DNA of 64,000 bases from an uncultured Lachnospiraceae bacterium (GTDB lineage: Bacteria; Bacillota; Clostridia; Lachnospirales; Lachnospiraceae): positions 62,001 through 126,000 of the forward strand of contig CAJUID010000003.1 in NCBI GenBank assembly GCA_910585905.1, given 5' to 3'. A program made the position numbers and the translations under genes. The notes under the pieces were generated by a model. It was not told where the DNA came from and ran no database searches. It was given only the letters and a program-made list of their open reading frames with translations. Positions 26,106-36,041 of the stretch are shown in pieces; position 1 is the stretch's first letter; each line of letters opens with the position of its first letter.

Positions 26106-28016
26106 ATGAGTGAAAATAGGTCTCGAATTATAAAGGAATTGATGTATATAGGAATATTGCCATTATTGTTTTATATTTCTGCATATTACTATTTACAGCC
26201 TAAACAATTACCAAGGATAATGATAATTGTTTATCTTCTTGCTATGCTTTGGGTTGTGTTTTTCTGTCTTTATATAGTAAAAAAGATAAAGAGTAAGAGA
26301 GTTTTTCAGCCAAAAGTGTGGGTAGCATTTTTAGATAAGCATTATTTAAAGGTATTGTTATTTTGCATTCTTACTGTTTTTAATGTACAAAGTATTGTTA
26401 CTTTACCACGGTGGGATGGTCTTCTTTATTACACTTTCTTGATAAAGCAGTGCAATGTTTTTGATTTTACATTGAGTGGATTGATCGATGGTTTTCGAAT
26501 TGTCCATCCGAGTCATGGGTATTACTGTTTTTTGGCGATTGGGGCATATTTGTTTGAAAATCAGTTGATGGGTGTTTTAGTCATGCAGTTGATACTGTAT
26601 TTGATAACTATGTTTTGTTATTTTGGATTATTGCGTATGCTGTTCCCAAGAGCAAAGGAAAATTTTTGCTTTTGGGGAACGCTTTTTTTTGCTTTTAGTC
26701 CTTTGATTTTTGGAATTGAACCTATTATTTCGTGTGATTATGGTGTGTTTTGCTATTTGATAATTTTTTTATTTGTTTCCTTAAAACGATACCCTTTGTT
26801 AGAAATATGGGTGGCTATTCTGTTAATTTTATCTAAGCAGCAAGGGGTACTATATTATGTTGCATTTTATGGAATTGTCTTTTTGGTCAATATTTTACGT
26901 TTTTATAGGACAAATCATAAAATTGATGTAGGAGAAATTCGTAAGCTGTTAAGAAGGATGATACCAGGTTTTGTCGGAATTGGTTACTATATGGTTAGTA
27001 GCGCATCACCTTTTGCATGGATGAAAGGGATGCAAAATAGTACAAATAATATTGCGGATTTAAATGAGAGTGTACAAACACTACAAGGCATTGGGGTGAA
27101 TGGAGAATATATTATTGAAAAATTGAAACAAATATTTATTCTTAATTTTGCATGGGTAAATTGGTTGATTATTCTTGTAGGTGCAGTTAGCATAGTGTAC
27201 ATGAGGATAAAACATGGAAATAGAGTAAAAATCAGTGCATCAATCTATGGATTGATTGGCATTGCTGTTGTTTATATTGCCTTTAATCTTTTTGTTGTTA
27301 CCTATACTAATCCTAGATATTTGAGCGTAGGAACTGTAGTAACTTCAATTGGTGCTTTTGGAATTCTTAATTTATATTTTAATTTCCAAAAAGAAAAACT
27401 AAAGCGAATAATATTATATGGGTTGACAGGAATTTCTCTTATTGCTTCTTTTGTATCGATTGATCCAATTAGTTTTTTGGTGTTTAGGAGCTTTCCAGTA
27501 GGGAAGTTGTATATGTATCAACCTTTATATGATAATCCTAATATGTATCCTTCTGATATCTATGCAGATAATACTGTATATAACCGTCAGTTTGCGTTTT
27601 ATACATTTCTTGAGGAAAAGATGCTGAGGGAAATACAATATGATGGTTCTATACCAATCTTACAGATTGACATGGCGAAAGAACTTCCATATGAGCAGGG
27701 AACCTATGATTATATAAATATGATGTTAGAAGGTTTATATGGGAGAATGAGACTTTATTGGGATGAAGAGAATGGTAAATTAACTGGGAATGACAACGAT
27801 ATTCCAATGAAGGTTTATTATTTTTGGTCAGAACAAATTAAAAAAGGGGTAAATAATAAGGGAGATACCTTACCAGATAGTGCTTATGCGGTTTTATTGC
27901 CAAGACAGGATAAAGGAATACTGAATACATTACAAAAAAAATACAAGATTTTAAGAAAGTATGACATATCTGCATATGGAATGTCGTTGTCTGTTTATAA
28001 AATACAACTAAAATAA
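26106..28016 (+). CDS. Second multi-pass membrane GT-C-like protein
   Basis: The 636-residue protein has about eleven hydrophobic segments, then a soluble tail from about residue 470. LPRWDGLLYYTFL in the first outer loop holds the acidic residue expected of GT-C enzymes. It shares VSIDPIS/TFL and VYNR motifs with the protein at 16872. It starts 1 nt after the previous stop with GGAGAT upstream, so it is coupled with the sialyltransferase-like gene. It is a likely lipid-linked-sugar transferase; substrate unknown. Confidence 0.7.
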   Translation: MSENRSRIIKELMYIGILPLLFYISAYYYLQPKQLPRIMIIVYLLAMLWVVFFCLYIVKKIKSKRVFQPKVWVAFLDKHYLKVLLFCILTVFNVQSIVTLPRWDGLLYYTFLIKQCNVFDFTLSGLIDGFRIVHPSHGYYCFLAIGAYLFENQLMGVLVMQLILYLITMFCYFGLLRMLFPRAKENFCFWGTLFFAFSPLIFGIEPIISCDYGVFCYLIIFLFVSLKRYPLLEIWVAILLILSKQQGVLYYVAFYGIVFLVNILRFYRTNHKIDVGEIRKLLRRMIPGFVGIGYYMVSSASPFAWMKGMQNSTNNIADLNESVQTLQGIGVNGEYIIEKLKQIFILNFAWVNWLIILVGAVSIVYMRIKHGNRVKISASIYGLIGIAVVYIAFNLFVVTYTNPRYLSVGTVVTSIGAFGILNLYFNFQKEKLKRIILYGLTGISLIASFVSIDPISFLVFRSFPVGKLYMYQPLYDNPNMYPSDIYADNTVYNRQFAFYTFLEEKMLREIQYDGSIPILQIDMAKELPYEQGTYDYINMMLEGLYGRMRLYWDEENGKLTGNDNDIPMKVYYFWSEQIKKGVNNKGDTLPDSAYAVLLPRQDKGILNTLQKKYKILRKYDISAYGMSLSVYKIQLK

Positions 28017-28045
28017 AGTTTTTATTTTAGAGAGGGAGACTATTT

Positions 28046-28999
28046 ATGAAGAAGTTAATGATTGTTATGTACCATTATACTAGGGATTTAAAGCACAGTA
28101 GATATCCTGAGATAAAGGGACTAGATGTTAATTTGTTTCAGCAGCAAATATCCTTTTTAAAAAAGAATTTTACTATAGTAACAATGGAGGAAGTGATAGG
28201 AAGTATAAAGGGGCAAAATGAGTTGCCAGATGATGCAGTGTTACTGACTTTTGACGACGGATACATTGATAACTATACATTTGCATTTCCGATTCTGGCT
28301 GAAGAGAAGGTACAAGGTTCCTTTTTTATTCCAGGAAAAACGTTTTCTACGCATCAGTTGTTGGATGTAAATAAGATTCATTATATTTTGGCAAATGGTA
28401 ATATGAAAAACCTGCTTGCAGATCTTATGGAAAGAATGAATTATTATAGAGGGATGGAATATGACTTTCCTTCAAATGAAGAATTATATTTTGAGTATGC
28501 AAAGGAAAGTCGTTATGATTCCAAAGAAACTATTTTCATTAAACGTATGCTTCAGACAGTATTGCCAGAAAATTTGAGGAATCGCATATCAAGTGATTTA
28601 TTTGAGAGACATGTTGGGATTACGGAGGAGCAATTGTCATATGAGCTATATATGACAGAAAATCAGATACGTACCTTGAAACGATATGGAATGTTTATTG
28701 GGATTCATGGGTACGATCATTATTGGTTAGGGAATCTATCAAAACAACAAATGCAGGAAGATATATTAAAAGCTCTTGATGTGATGGATGAGTTCATTGA
28801 TAATAAATGTTGGGTTATGAATTATCCTTATGGAAGTTATAATACTGATGTTTTAGATTTCCTTGGCAATGCTGGAGCATGTATTGGGTTGACTACGGAG
28901 GTAGCTGTTGCAGATTTAGATAAGCATAAGAGTTTAGAACTACCTCGACTTGATTGTAATGATTTTCCACCAAAAAGTAATATTTATAAGAGGATGTAA
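28046..28999 (+). CDS. Polysaccharide deacetylase (NodB/CE4) family protein
   Basis: The 317-residue protein carries the NodB-homology signature LLTFDDGYIDN (the Asp pair) and GIHGYDHYWLGN (a His-x4-His-like metal site); MNYPYGSYN marks motif 3. There is no signal peptide, so it probably acts inside the cell on a sugar nucleotide or lipid-linked glycan rather than on the wall. AGAGAGGGAG lies upstream. It might remove an N-acetyl so that another acyl group can be added by the genes that follow. Confidence 0.85.
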   Translation: MKKLMIVMYHYTRDLKHSRYPEIKGLDVNLFQQQISFLKKNFTIVTMEEVIGSIKGQNELPDDAVLLTFDDGYIDNYTFAFPILAEEKVQGSFFIPGKTFSTHQLLDVNKIHYILANGNMKNLLADLMERMNYYRGMEYDFPSNEELYFEYAKESRYDSKETIFIKRMLQTVLPENLRNRISSDLFERHVGITEEQLSYELYMTENQIRTLKRYGMFIGIHGYDHYWLGNLSKQQMQEDILKALDVMDEFIDNKCWVMNYPYGSYNTDVLDFLGNAGACIGLTTEVAVADLDKHKSLELPRLDCNDFPPKSNIYKRM

Positions 29000-29111
29000 T
29001 TGAAAATACATTTTGTTTGGAAGAAAATAAAAGAAAAATTATAACATATTAATTTAGTGAGTATACGAAATTCTAATATGTTACTGAGTGAATATAGGAG
29101 CGGAGGTTATA

Positions 29112-30152
29112 ATGGAATCTGTTAGAACAAATTATGATATACGTCTGGCGTCTCAAGAAGATATTCCGATGATTATGGAGTATATTGATGAGGATTGGCG
29201 AAGAGGGCACATTATGTCAGTGGATAGGGAATTGTTTGAATATGAGATGTTAAATGCAGATGGGTCAGTTAATATGGTCATTGCATATAATCGGGATAAA
29301 AAACAGATTGATGGTTGTCTTGGCTTTTTAAAAAGTGCATATGGAGTAGATTCCTTTGATACATGGGGATCTATTTGGAAGGTACGGAAAGATTGTGATA
29401 ATTTATTGGGATTAAAGCTTGTTGACAGAGTTAAGAAAATTGTTGGAAATAGATTTTATTTAGGGATAGGCATTAATCCCAATACGGCAATGAGAATACA
29501 TAAGATGCTTTTAAGGGATCATGTAGCAAAAATGAATCATTATTATCGTCTGGCAAACCGTGAAGATTATCGCCTGGCAGTTGTAAAACATGTGGATGTT
29601 TATGAAGATGTGGGCAGTAATTTTCAACAATATGAGGTTAAATTATTAGATATAGATTCTTTTGCTGAACAATTTGATGATTTAGTTGTTAATCGGGATG
29701 ATAGTCCGTATAAAAATAAAGATTATTTTATTCACCGTTACTTTAAACATCCGATTTATCTATATAATGTATATGGAGTGTATGAAAAAGGGATATTAGC
29801 TTCATTTTTTATATTAAGGGAGGATGAACATTTAGAGCGTATTGCAATACGAATGGTAGAGTATTATGGAAGAGAAGAGTGTATGGGAGCGATTCAAAAT
29901 ATTTTTCCACAGTTGTTTGCCCAAGAATCAGTAGAGTACATTGATTTTTATGAGCATGGTTTTTTAAGACAAAATGTAGAACAGGCAGGTTTTCACTTGT
30001 TAGAAGAGAATGATTCTAATATTATTCCTAATTATTTTAGTCCTTTTGTACAAGAAAACATTGATATATGGGTGTCTTCACCAACCGATGGTACAAAATT
30101 TGTAAAAGGCGATGGCGATCAAGATCGTCCTAATGAGGTAAGAAGAACATGA
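29112..30152 (+). CDS. GNAT-like acyltransferase
   Basis: The 346-residue protein begins with a GNAT-like beta-alpha start (YDIRLASQEDIPMIMEYI). A CoA-pyrophosphate-like region FYLGIGINPNTAMRIHKML follows, with a second GNAT-like half behind. ATG 29112 has GGAGCGGAGG upstream. Its stop overlaps the FkbH start (ATGA), so the two are translated together. With FkbH and the ACP it may transfer an ACP-bound acyl group to an amino sugar. Exact family unclear. Confidence 0.6.
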   Translation: MESVRTNYDIRLASQEDIPMIMEYIDEDWRRGHIMSVDRELFEYEMLNADGSVNMVIAYNRDKKQIDGCLGFLKSAYGVDSFDTWGSIWKVRKDCDNLLGLKLVDRVKKIVGNRFYLGIGINPNTAMRIHKMLLRDHVAKMNHYYRLANREDYRLAVVKHVDVYEDVGSNFQQYEVKLLDIDSFAEQFDDLVVNRDDSPYKNKDYFIHRYFKHPIYLYNVYGVYEKGILASFFILREDEHLERIAIRMVEYYGREECMGAIQNIFPQLFAQESVEYIDFYEHGFLRQNVEQAGFHLLEENDSNIIPNYFSPFVQENIDIWVSSPTDGTKFVKGDGDQDRPNEVRRT

Positions 30153-31939
30153 AAGAGCTAGAATATCCATTTAACGCGAAGCAGATTATTTCTAAAAAAA
30201 GGAAATTGCGCCGTCTGCTTATGGAGAAAGCAGACGGATTTGTAGAAAAGAAAATTGCAATTCTTGGTGGTTCCACTACAAGTGAAATTAAAAATATGAT
30301 GGAACTTTTTTTGCTAAATCAAGGGATACGTCCGTATTTTTATGAGGCGGAATATAATCAATATTACCAAGAGTCATTGTTTCCAAGTGAAGAGTTTGTA
30401 AAGTTTTCACCAGATATTATTTATGTCTGTACGTCAAATCATAATATTGAACAATATCCGTCCATATCAGATGCTGAGGAGACAGTGGACAGGTTATTTG
30501 CTGATGAGGTGCAGAAATATTGTACTATTTGGGACAAACTTGAAGCTAAATTTCATTGTCCCATAATACAAAATAATTTTGAGAAGCCGGCTTTTCGTTT
30601 GCTTGGTAACCGTGATTCATATGATTACCGGGGGAGAACTAATTTTTTAATGCGGCTTAATATGGAATTTAGCAGACAGGCATGGCATCGCGATAATTTG
30701 TTTTTATGTGATTTAGATTATGTTTCATCCGATTATGGCTTGGGAAAATGGTCGGATGCTTATTATTATTGTATGTATAAATATGCAATGCATATTGAAG
30801 CGGTTCCGTATCTTGCGTTTCAGGTGGCCAACATTATTAAATCACTATTTGGTAGAAATAAAAAAGGATTTGTTTTGGATTTAGATAATACTTTATGGGG
30901 AGGAGTGGTAGGCGATGATGGTGTGGATAACCTTGCGATTGGTTCCGAACTTCCCAAAGGGCAAATATATACCAAATTTCAACAATATATAAAAGAACAT
31001 AAGGAGATAGGAGTTTTCTTAACCATTGATTCGAAAAATGAATTTGAGAATGCAATAGCAGGATTAAAACATCCAGATAGTATATTGACCGAGGAGGATT
31101 TTGTGGCAATTTATGCAAATTGGGAACCAAAAGACCAGAATTTGCTTGCAATAGCTACTGATCTTCAAGTTTTGCCAGAGAGCTTAGTTTTTATTGATGA
31201 CAATCCAGCAGAACGCTATATTGTAGAGGAGCAGTTAGAAGGAGTAAGTGTTCCTGATATAGGAAAGGAACAGGATTATATCAGAATAATTGACCGAAGT
31301 GGTTTTTTTGAAGTAACATCATTATCAGCAGATGACCAAAAACGGGTTGCCATGTATCAAGAAAATGCCAAGAGGAAGCAAGCGGAGGTATCGTTTGCTG
31401 ACTATGGAGAATATTTGCAATCGTTAGAAATGTGTGCTGTAATTAAAGAATTTGACATTATGCATTATGCGCGGATTGCACAGCTTAGCAATAAGAGTAA
31501 TCAGTTTAATTTAACAACGCAACGTTTTACAAAAGAGGAGATTGAAATAATTGCAAATGAATCCTCGTATATTACTTTATATGGAAGGCTTGAGGACCGA
31601 TTTGGTGATAACGGTGTGGTTTCGGTCGTAATTGGAAAAATTGAGAATGATAGTTGTCATATCAAATTATGGCTTATGAGCTGCAGAGTGTTGAAGCGCG
31701 ATATGGAGTATGCCATGATGGATTGTTTAGTGGAACGGTGTCTGGAATATGGTGTAAGTCAGATTTATGGTTATTATTATCCAACGGAAAAGAATAGTAT
31801 GGTCAAAAATTTTTATAGGGATATGGGGTTTGAGAAAATATCAGAAAATGAAAATTTTAACACAGAATGGAAGTTAGATATTAAGCATGGTTACCAAAGA
31901 AAAAATAAATATATTGAATTGAAAGACGGGGAAAGTTAG
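30149..31939 (+). CDS. FkbH-like HAD-IIIC protein
   Basis: FkbH-type enzymes take 1,3-bisphosphoglycerate, dephosphorylate it and load glyceryl units onto an acyl carrier protein; relatives occur in glycan loci. The 596-residue protein has an N-terminal SGNH-like segment (AILGGSTTSEIKNMMELF), the central HAD motif FVLDLDNTLWGGVVGDDG (about residues 242-259) and FIDDNPAERYIVEEQL. A C-terminal GNAT-like domain ends it. The ATGA overlap with the upstream GNAT gene and the ACP gene 86 bp downstream support a three-gene acyl-transfer cassette. Confidence 0.88.
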   Translation: MKELEYPFNAKQIISKKRKLRRLLMEKADGFVEKKIAILGGSTTSEIKNMMELFLLNQGIRPYFYEAEYNQYYQESLFPSEEFVKFSPDIIYVCTSNHNIEQYPSISDAEETVDRLFADEVQKYCTIWDKLEAKFHCPIIQNNFEKPAFRLLGNRDSYDYRGRTNFLMRLNMEFSRQAWHRDNLFLCDLDYVSSDYGLGKWSDAYYYCMYKYAMHIEAVPYLAFQVANIIKSLFGRNKKGFVLDLDNTLWGGVVGDDGVDNLAIGSELPKGQIYTKFQQYIKEHKEIGVFLTIDSKNEFENAIAGLKHPDSILTEEDFVAIYANWEPKDQNLLAIATDLQVLPESLVFIDDNPAERYIVEEQLEGVSVPDIGKEQDYIRIIDRSGFFEVTSLSADDQKRVAMYQENAKRKQAEVSFADYGEYLQSLEMCAVIKEFDIMHYARIAQLSNKSNQFNLTTQRFTKEEIEIIANESSYITLYGRLEDRFGDNGVVSVVIGKIENDSCHIKLWLMSCRVLKRDMEYAMMDCLVERCLEYGVSQIYGYYYPTEKNSMVKNFYRDMGFEKISENENFNTEWKLDIKHGYQRKNKYIELKDGES

Positions 31940-32025
31940 GTATGAGTAGACATCATATGGGGTATTTTGTAAGAAAACTGAGTTGTTGATATTGCAATGA
32001 GATATTTTGATTGGAGGAAAATAAT

Positions 32026-32274
32026 ATGTCTAGAGAACAGTTATATGTAAAATTAAACGAAATTTTTCGTGAGGTATTTGACAGTGAATCAATTGAAGTT
32101 TCAGATACAACAACTACAAATGATATCGAGGGATGGGATAGCCTTATGCATATTGATTTACTGTTTGCAATAGAAAATGCATTTGAAATCCGTTTTGACA
32201 TGGAAGAGGGGCTGACACTCCAAAATGTGGGAGAAATGGCAGATATAATTTTGAAAAAATATAATAATGATTGA
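32026..32274 (+). CDS. Acyl carrier protein
   Basis: The 82-residue protein has GWDSLMHIDLL, the phosphopantetheine-attachment Ser in the classic (D)SL motif. A helix (EIFREVFD) precedes it and an acidic helix III with TLQNVGEMADII follows. ATG 32026 has GGAGG 8 nt upstream; TTG 32011 is in frame but overlaps that site. It is not in a fatty-acid operon, so it is most likely dedicated to FkbH. Confidence 0.92.
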   Translation: MSREQLYVKLNEIFREVFDSESIEVSDTTTTNDIEGWDSLMHIDLLFAIENAFEIRFDMEEGLTLQNVGEMADIILKKYNND

Positions 32275-32318
32275 ATGGAATATTACAGACATAAAGCAGA
32301 GAGGGAAAATGAATTGCG

Positions 32319-33755
32319 ATGAAGGCGGGTTTGTTAGATATTGTCAGAAATGTATTTTTAAAATCAGATATACTAAAAAAAGGTGTGTTGAGTCTAGTAG
32401 GAACTTTTTTGATAAAGGCTGTTAATTTAATTAGCATTCCTGTATTTTCAAGATTAATGAGTACGGATGAATATGGGGATATTAGTATATTTATGACATA
32501 TGTCAGTATATTTACTGTTTTGTTAGGGTTAGATTTTCAAAGTGCTGTGTCAAGAGGGTGTTTGGACTTTAAGAATAAGAAAGACCAATTTCTATCTGTT
32601 GGTATTGCTTTTACTAGTTATTATTCGTTTCTTGTTTTTTGTATAGTCAATCTTTTTCATTCCTTTTTTTGTCAGTTATTATCAATAGATTGGCTTCAAT
32701 TAAATATACTGCTTCTTTATAGTTATGCCTCCTTTTTAATCTCATATGTTTCTGCGGAATATATTTTTTATTTTAATTATAAGATGAATACTTTATTAGG
32801 CATGATGGTAGCTCTTTGTAATTTTGGGATATCGGTCTTGTTGATAGAAACTATTTATAGTGACAATCGATTTTTAGGAAGAGTTTTAGGAGCATCGGTA
32901 CCAACAATATTGATTGCTGTTAGTTTGTTTTTGTATCTGATTTATAGAGGTAGAACTTTATTTAATAAACAATATACTCTTTATTTTATGAAAATGGGAA
33001 TTCCGGTTATCCCCCATAGCCTATCTCATCTGGTGTTAAGTAATTCCGATAAAGTGATGATTGATAATATGATAGGTTCTAAAGAAAATGGAATTTACAG
33101 TCTTGTCTACAATGTTGGTTGGATGTTGTCTGTATTAACAGAAGCATTGAATAATGTATGGATACCCTGGATGTTTCGAAAGATGGAAAATGGAAATGTC
33201 AAGTTATTAAAAAATGCGTTTAATTTATATATGGCAGGTTTTGCAATTGTAACCATTGTTCTAGAGTCTATTTCGCCTGAGATTGTAATGTTGATATCAC
33301 CATCTGATTATTGGGATGGGATAGGTATTGTTATTTGGATTGTATTTTCTTCTTACTTAATATTTATGTACATTTTATACGTAAATTTGGAATTTTATGA
33401 GAAAAGAACTATTTTGATACCTATAGGGACTATTATGGCAGCTGCTATAAATATAATATTAAATGTATGTTTTTTAAAAAGATTTGGTTATCAGTTTGCA
33501 GCGATTTCAACAGTGTTATCGTATGTTGCTTTAGTAGTATTCCATATGTGTATGGTTATATTTGTATTAAAGAAAAACGTTATCAGTAGCGGTTTCTTTG
33601 TATTGTTTATAGGCATAGTTTTTACAATCTCATCTATACAGCAAATGTTTCTTGATAAGTTATTAATACGATTACTTGTGATGGTAGTTAGTACAGTTTT
33701 GATTGGTTTGGGAAGCTTGTATGTTATGAAGAAACTTAGGGAAGATAAGAAGTAA
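32319..33755 (+). CDS. Wzx-like oligosaccharide flippase
   Basis: The 478-residue polytopic protein (about twelve to fourteen transmembrane segments) has the polysaccharide-export start LVGTFLIKAVNLISIPVFSR and the MOP-family segment FSRLMSTDEYGDISI. It probably moves undecaprenyl-diphosphate-linked glycan units across the membrane. No Wzy polymerase or initiating transferase (PglC/WbaP-like) is in the window, so polymerisation or use as a protein glycan is not settled. Confidence 0.9.
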   Translation: MKAGLLDIVRNVFLKSDILKKGVLSLVGTFLIKAVNLISIPVFSRLMSTDEYGDISIFMTYVSIFTVLLGLDFQSAVSRGCLDFKNKKDQFLSVGIAFTSYYSFLVFCIVNLFHSFFCQLLSIDWLQLNILLLYSYASFLISYVSAEYIFYFNYKMNTLLGMMVALCNFGISVLLIETIYSDNRFLGRVLGASVPTILIAVSLFLYLIYRGRTLFNKQYTLYFMKMGIPVIPHSLSHLVLSNSDKVMIDNMIGSKENGIYSLVYNVGWMLSVLTEALNNVWIPWMFRKMENGNVKLLKNAFNLYMAGFAIVTIVLESISPEIVMLISPSDYWDGIGIVIWIVFSSYLIFMYILYVNLEFYEKRTILIPIGTIMAAAINIILNVCFLKRFGYQFAAISTVLSYVALVVFHMCMVIFVLKKNVISSGFFVLFIGIVFTISSIQQMFLDKLLIRLLVMVVSTVLIGLGSLYVMKKLREDKK

Positions 33756-33811
33756 ATTACAATATTTTAAATTATATAACTAGAATTATATAGAGAGGCA
33801 GGGTTTATATT

Positions 33812-34792
33812 ATGAAAAAAGTCTTAGTAACAGGGGCAGATGGTTTTATTGGTAGCCACTTAACAGAAGAATTAGTGAAGAAAGGGTACAATGTTAAGGC
33901 GTTTGCTCTATACAATTCATTTAACACATGGGGGTGGCTGGACACGCTTTCGAAAGATATCATGGATAATATTGAGGTTTTTACAGGCGATGTCAGAGAT
34001 CCGAACGGAGTTCGCACTGCTATGAAGGGGATGGATGAGGTATTTCATTTAGCAGCTTTAATTGCGATTCCTTTTAGTTATCATTCACCAGATTCTTATG
34101 TGGACACAAATATCAAGGGTACATTGAATGTATTGCAGGCAGCGAGAGATTTCGATACACAGAGAGTTCTGGTTACCTCTACTTCTGAGGTGTATGGGAC
34201 GGCTCAGTATGTGCCAATTGATGAAAAGCATCCATATCAGGGGCAGTCTCCTTATTCAGCGACTAAGATTGGGGCGGATCGCTTAGCAGAAAGTTTTTAT
34301 CGGAGTTTTAATTTGCCAGTGTCTATTGTAAGGCCATTTAATACGTATGGGCCAAGGCAGTCTGCAAGGGCAGTAATCCCAACGATTATATCCCAGTTAT
34401 TAGCTGGAAAGGAAGAGATTAAACTTGGTTCTCTTACACCAACTAGAGACTTTAATTATGTAAAGGATACTGCAGCAGGGTTTATTGCAATATCAGAGTC
34501 TGATCAAACAATTGGGCAGGAGATTAATATAGCTACGCAGCAAGAAATCTCAATTGGTGATTTAGCAAAGGAAATTATTTCACAGATCAAACCAGAGGCA
34601 AGGATTGTTTGTGATGAGCAGAGACTGCGTCCAGAGAAAAGTGAAGTGAACCGATTACTTGGCTCAAATAAGAAAATTAAGGAATTAACGGATTGGGAAC
34701 AGCGCTATACATTTGAGGAAGGAATTGCAGAAACAATTGCATGGATTCGTGGACACATGGAAGCGTATAAAACTGATATTTATAATGTTTAG
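33812..34792 (+). CDS. legB: NAD-dependent 4,6-dehydratase LegB (legionaminic acid pathway)
   Basis: It makes the 4-keto-6-deoxy GDP- or UDP-GlcNAc intermediate. The 326-residue SDR starts MKKVLVTGADGFIGSHLTEE, has NSFNTWGWLDTL (seen in LegB proteins), STSEVYGT and YSATKIGAD (YxxxK). It is followed at once by legC and ptmE, an order also known from legionaminic-acid clusters. AGAGAGGCAGG lies upstream. The nucleotide (GDP likely, from ptmE) is an inference. Confidence 0.9.
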   Translation: MKKVLVTGADGFIGSHLTEELVKKGYNVKAFALYNSFNTWGWLDTLSKDIMDNIEVFTGDVRDPNGVRTAMKGMDEVFHLAALIAIPFSYHSPDSYVDTNIKGTLNVLQAARDFDTQRVLVTSTSEVYGTAQYVPIDEKHPYQGQSPYSATKIGADRLAESFYRSFNLPVSIVRPFNTYGPRQSARAVIPTIISQLLAGKEEIKLGSLTPTRDFNYVKDTAAGFIAISESDQTIGQEINIATQQEISIGDLAKEIISQIKPEARIVCDEQRLRPEKSEVNRLLGSNKKIKELTDWEQRYTFEEGIAETIAWIRGHMEAYKTDIYNV

Positions 34793-34856
34793 AGAACAAG
34801 TTTAACAGGGATTGGATAATCAAAGTGTTATTATTGCCAGAGAGGAGGGATTCCTA

Positions 34857-36041
34857 ATGGGACGGTTTATACCATTGTCGATACCTAATTTTGAAGGTAA
34901 CGAGAGGAAATATGTAAATGATGCTATTGAGCAGGGCTGGGTTTCTACTGGTGGAGCATATATTACAGAATTAGAGAAAGGTTTAGCTGAGTTTTTAAAA
35001 ACGGACAGTGTAGCAGCGTGCCAAAGTGGGACATCTGGATTGCATTTATCATTGATTGAATGTGGGGTTAGGCCAGGTGATATGGTATTAGTGCCAACCC
35101 TTACTTTTATCGCGGCAGTGAATCCAGTCCGGTATCAGTTTGCAGATCCAGTATTTATTGATTGCGATGACAGCCTTTGCATGGATCCAGATAAGTTACG
35201 GGCATTTTGTGAAAGGGAATGTAGGCTGATAGATGGCAGTCTGATTCATAATATTTCTGGAAAATGTGTAAAAGCGGTTGTTGTAGTGCATGTATTCGGA
35301 AATCTTGCTGATATGGAAAAGATTATGGAAGTGGCATTGGAATATCATTTGAAAGTGATAGAAGATGCCACGGAAGCATTGGGTACCTATTATACAAAAG
35401 GACGTTATGCGGGAAAGTATGCAGGGACCATCGGTGATTTTGGTGCATATTCTTTTAATGGAAATAAGATAATTACGACTGGTGGTGGTGGTGCAGTAAC
35501 TGCAAGAAATGCAGAAACGGTGGCGCATATCAGATATTTGTCTACACAGGCAAAAAATGATGAACAGTATTATGTACATCATGAAGTAGGATACAATTAC
35601 CGAATGACAAATCTGCAGGCTGCCCTTGGGGTAGCACAGTTAGAGGAGTTACCGGAGTTTATATTGAGAAAGCGTAAAAACTATGAATTGTATCAAGAGT
35701 GTTTTAAGGGATTTTCTTTTGGAAAGTTATTAGGCTTCCGAAGCGGGACATATTCAAATCAGTGGTTCTACTCCTTGGAAATTCCTATGGATAGTATTCA
35801 GGGAACATTACGTGATATTATTAAGCGGCTGCAGGATCAGGGAGTTCAGACAAGGGCGGTGTGGCAATTAATTCATGAACAGAAGCCGTATCAAGAGGCA
35901 ATTGCTTACCAAATTGAAAGAGCATCTTATTATAGTTCTTGTATTTTGAATATTCCAAGCAGTACACAGATTACAGAAGATGATATCAGATATGTAGCAG
36001 AGCAGGTTAAAATAGTTCTTGGAGAAATGGCAAATGAATAA
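34857..36041 (+). CDS. legC: LegC-type aminotransferase (PLP)
   Basis: It aminates the 4-keto intermediate. The 394-residue DegT/DnrJ/EryC1/StrS protein begins FIPLSIPNFEGNERKYVNDA and has GWVSTGG, VPTLTFIAAVNP and YSFNGNKIITTGGGG with the Schiff-base Lys. ATG 34857 follows GAGGAGGG; a TTG at 34812 is less likely. Its stop overlaps the start of ptmE. Confidence 0.9.
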   Translation: MGRFIPLSIPNFEGNERKYVNDAIEQGWVSTGGAYITELEKGLAEFLKTDSVAACQSGTSGLHLSLIECGVRPGDMVLVPTLTFIAAVNPVRYQFADPVFIDCDDSLCMDPDKLRAFCERECRLIDGSLIHNISGKCVKAVVVVHVFGNLADMEKIMEVALEYHLKVIEDATEALGTYYTKGRYAGKYAGTIGDFGAYSFNGNKIITTGGGGAVTARNAETVAHIRYLSTQAKNDEQYYVHHEVGYNYRMTNLQAALGVAQLEELPEFILRKRKNYELYQECFKGFSFGKLLGFRSGTYSNQWFYSLEIPMDSIQGTLRDIIKRLQDQGVQTRAVWQLIHEQKPYQEAIAYQIERASYYSSCILNIPSSTQITEDDIRYVAEQVKIVLGEMANE

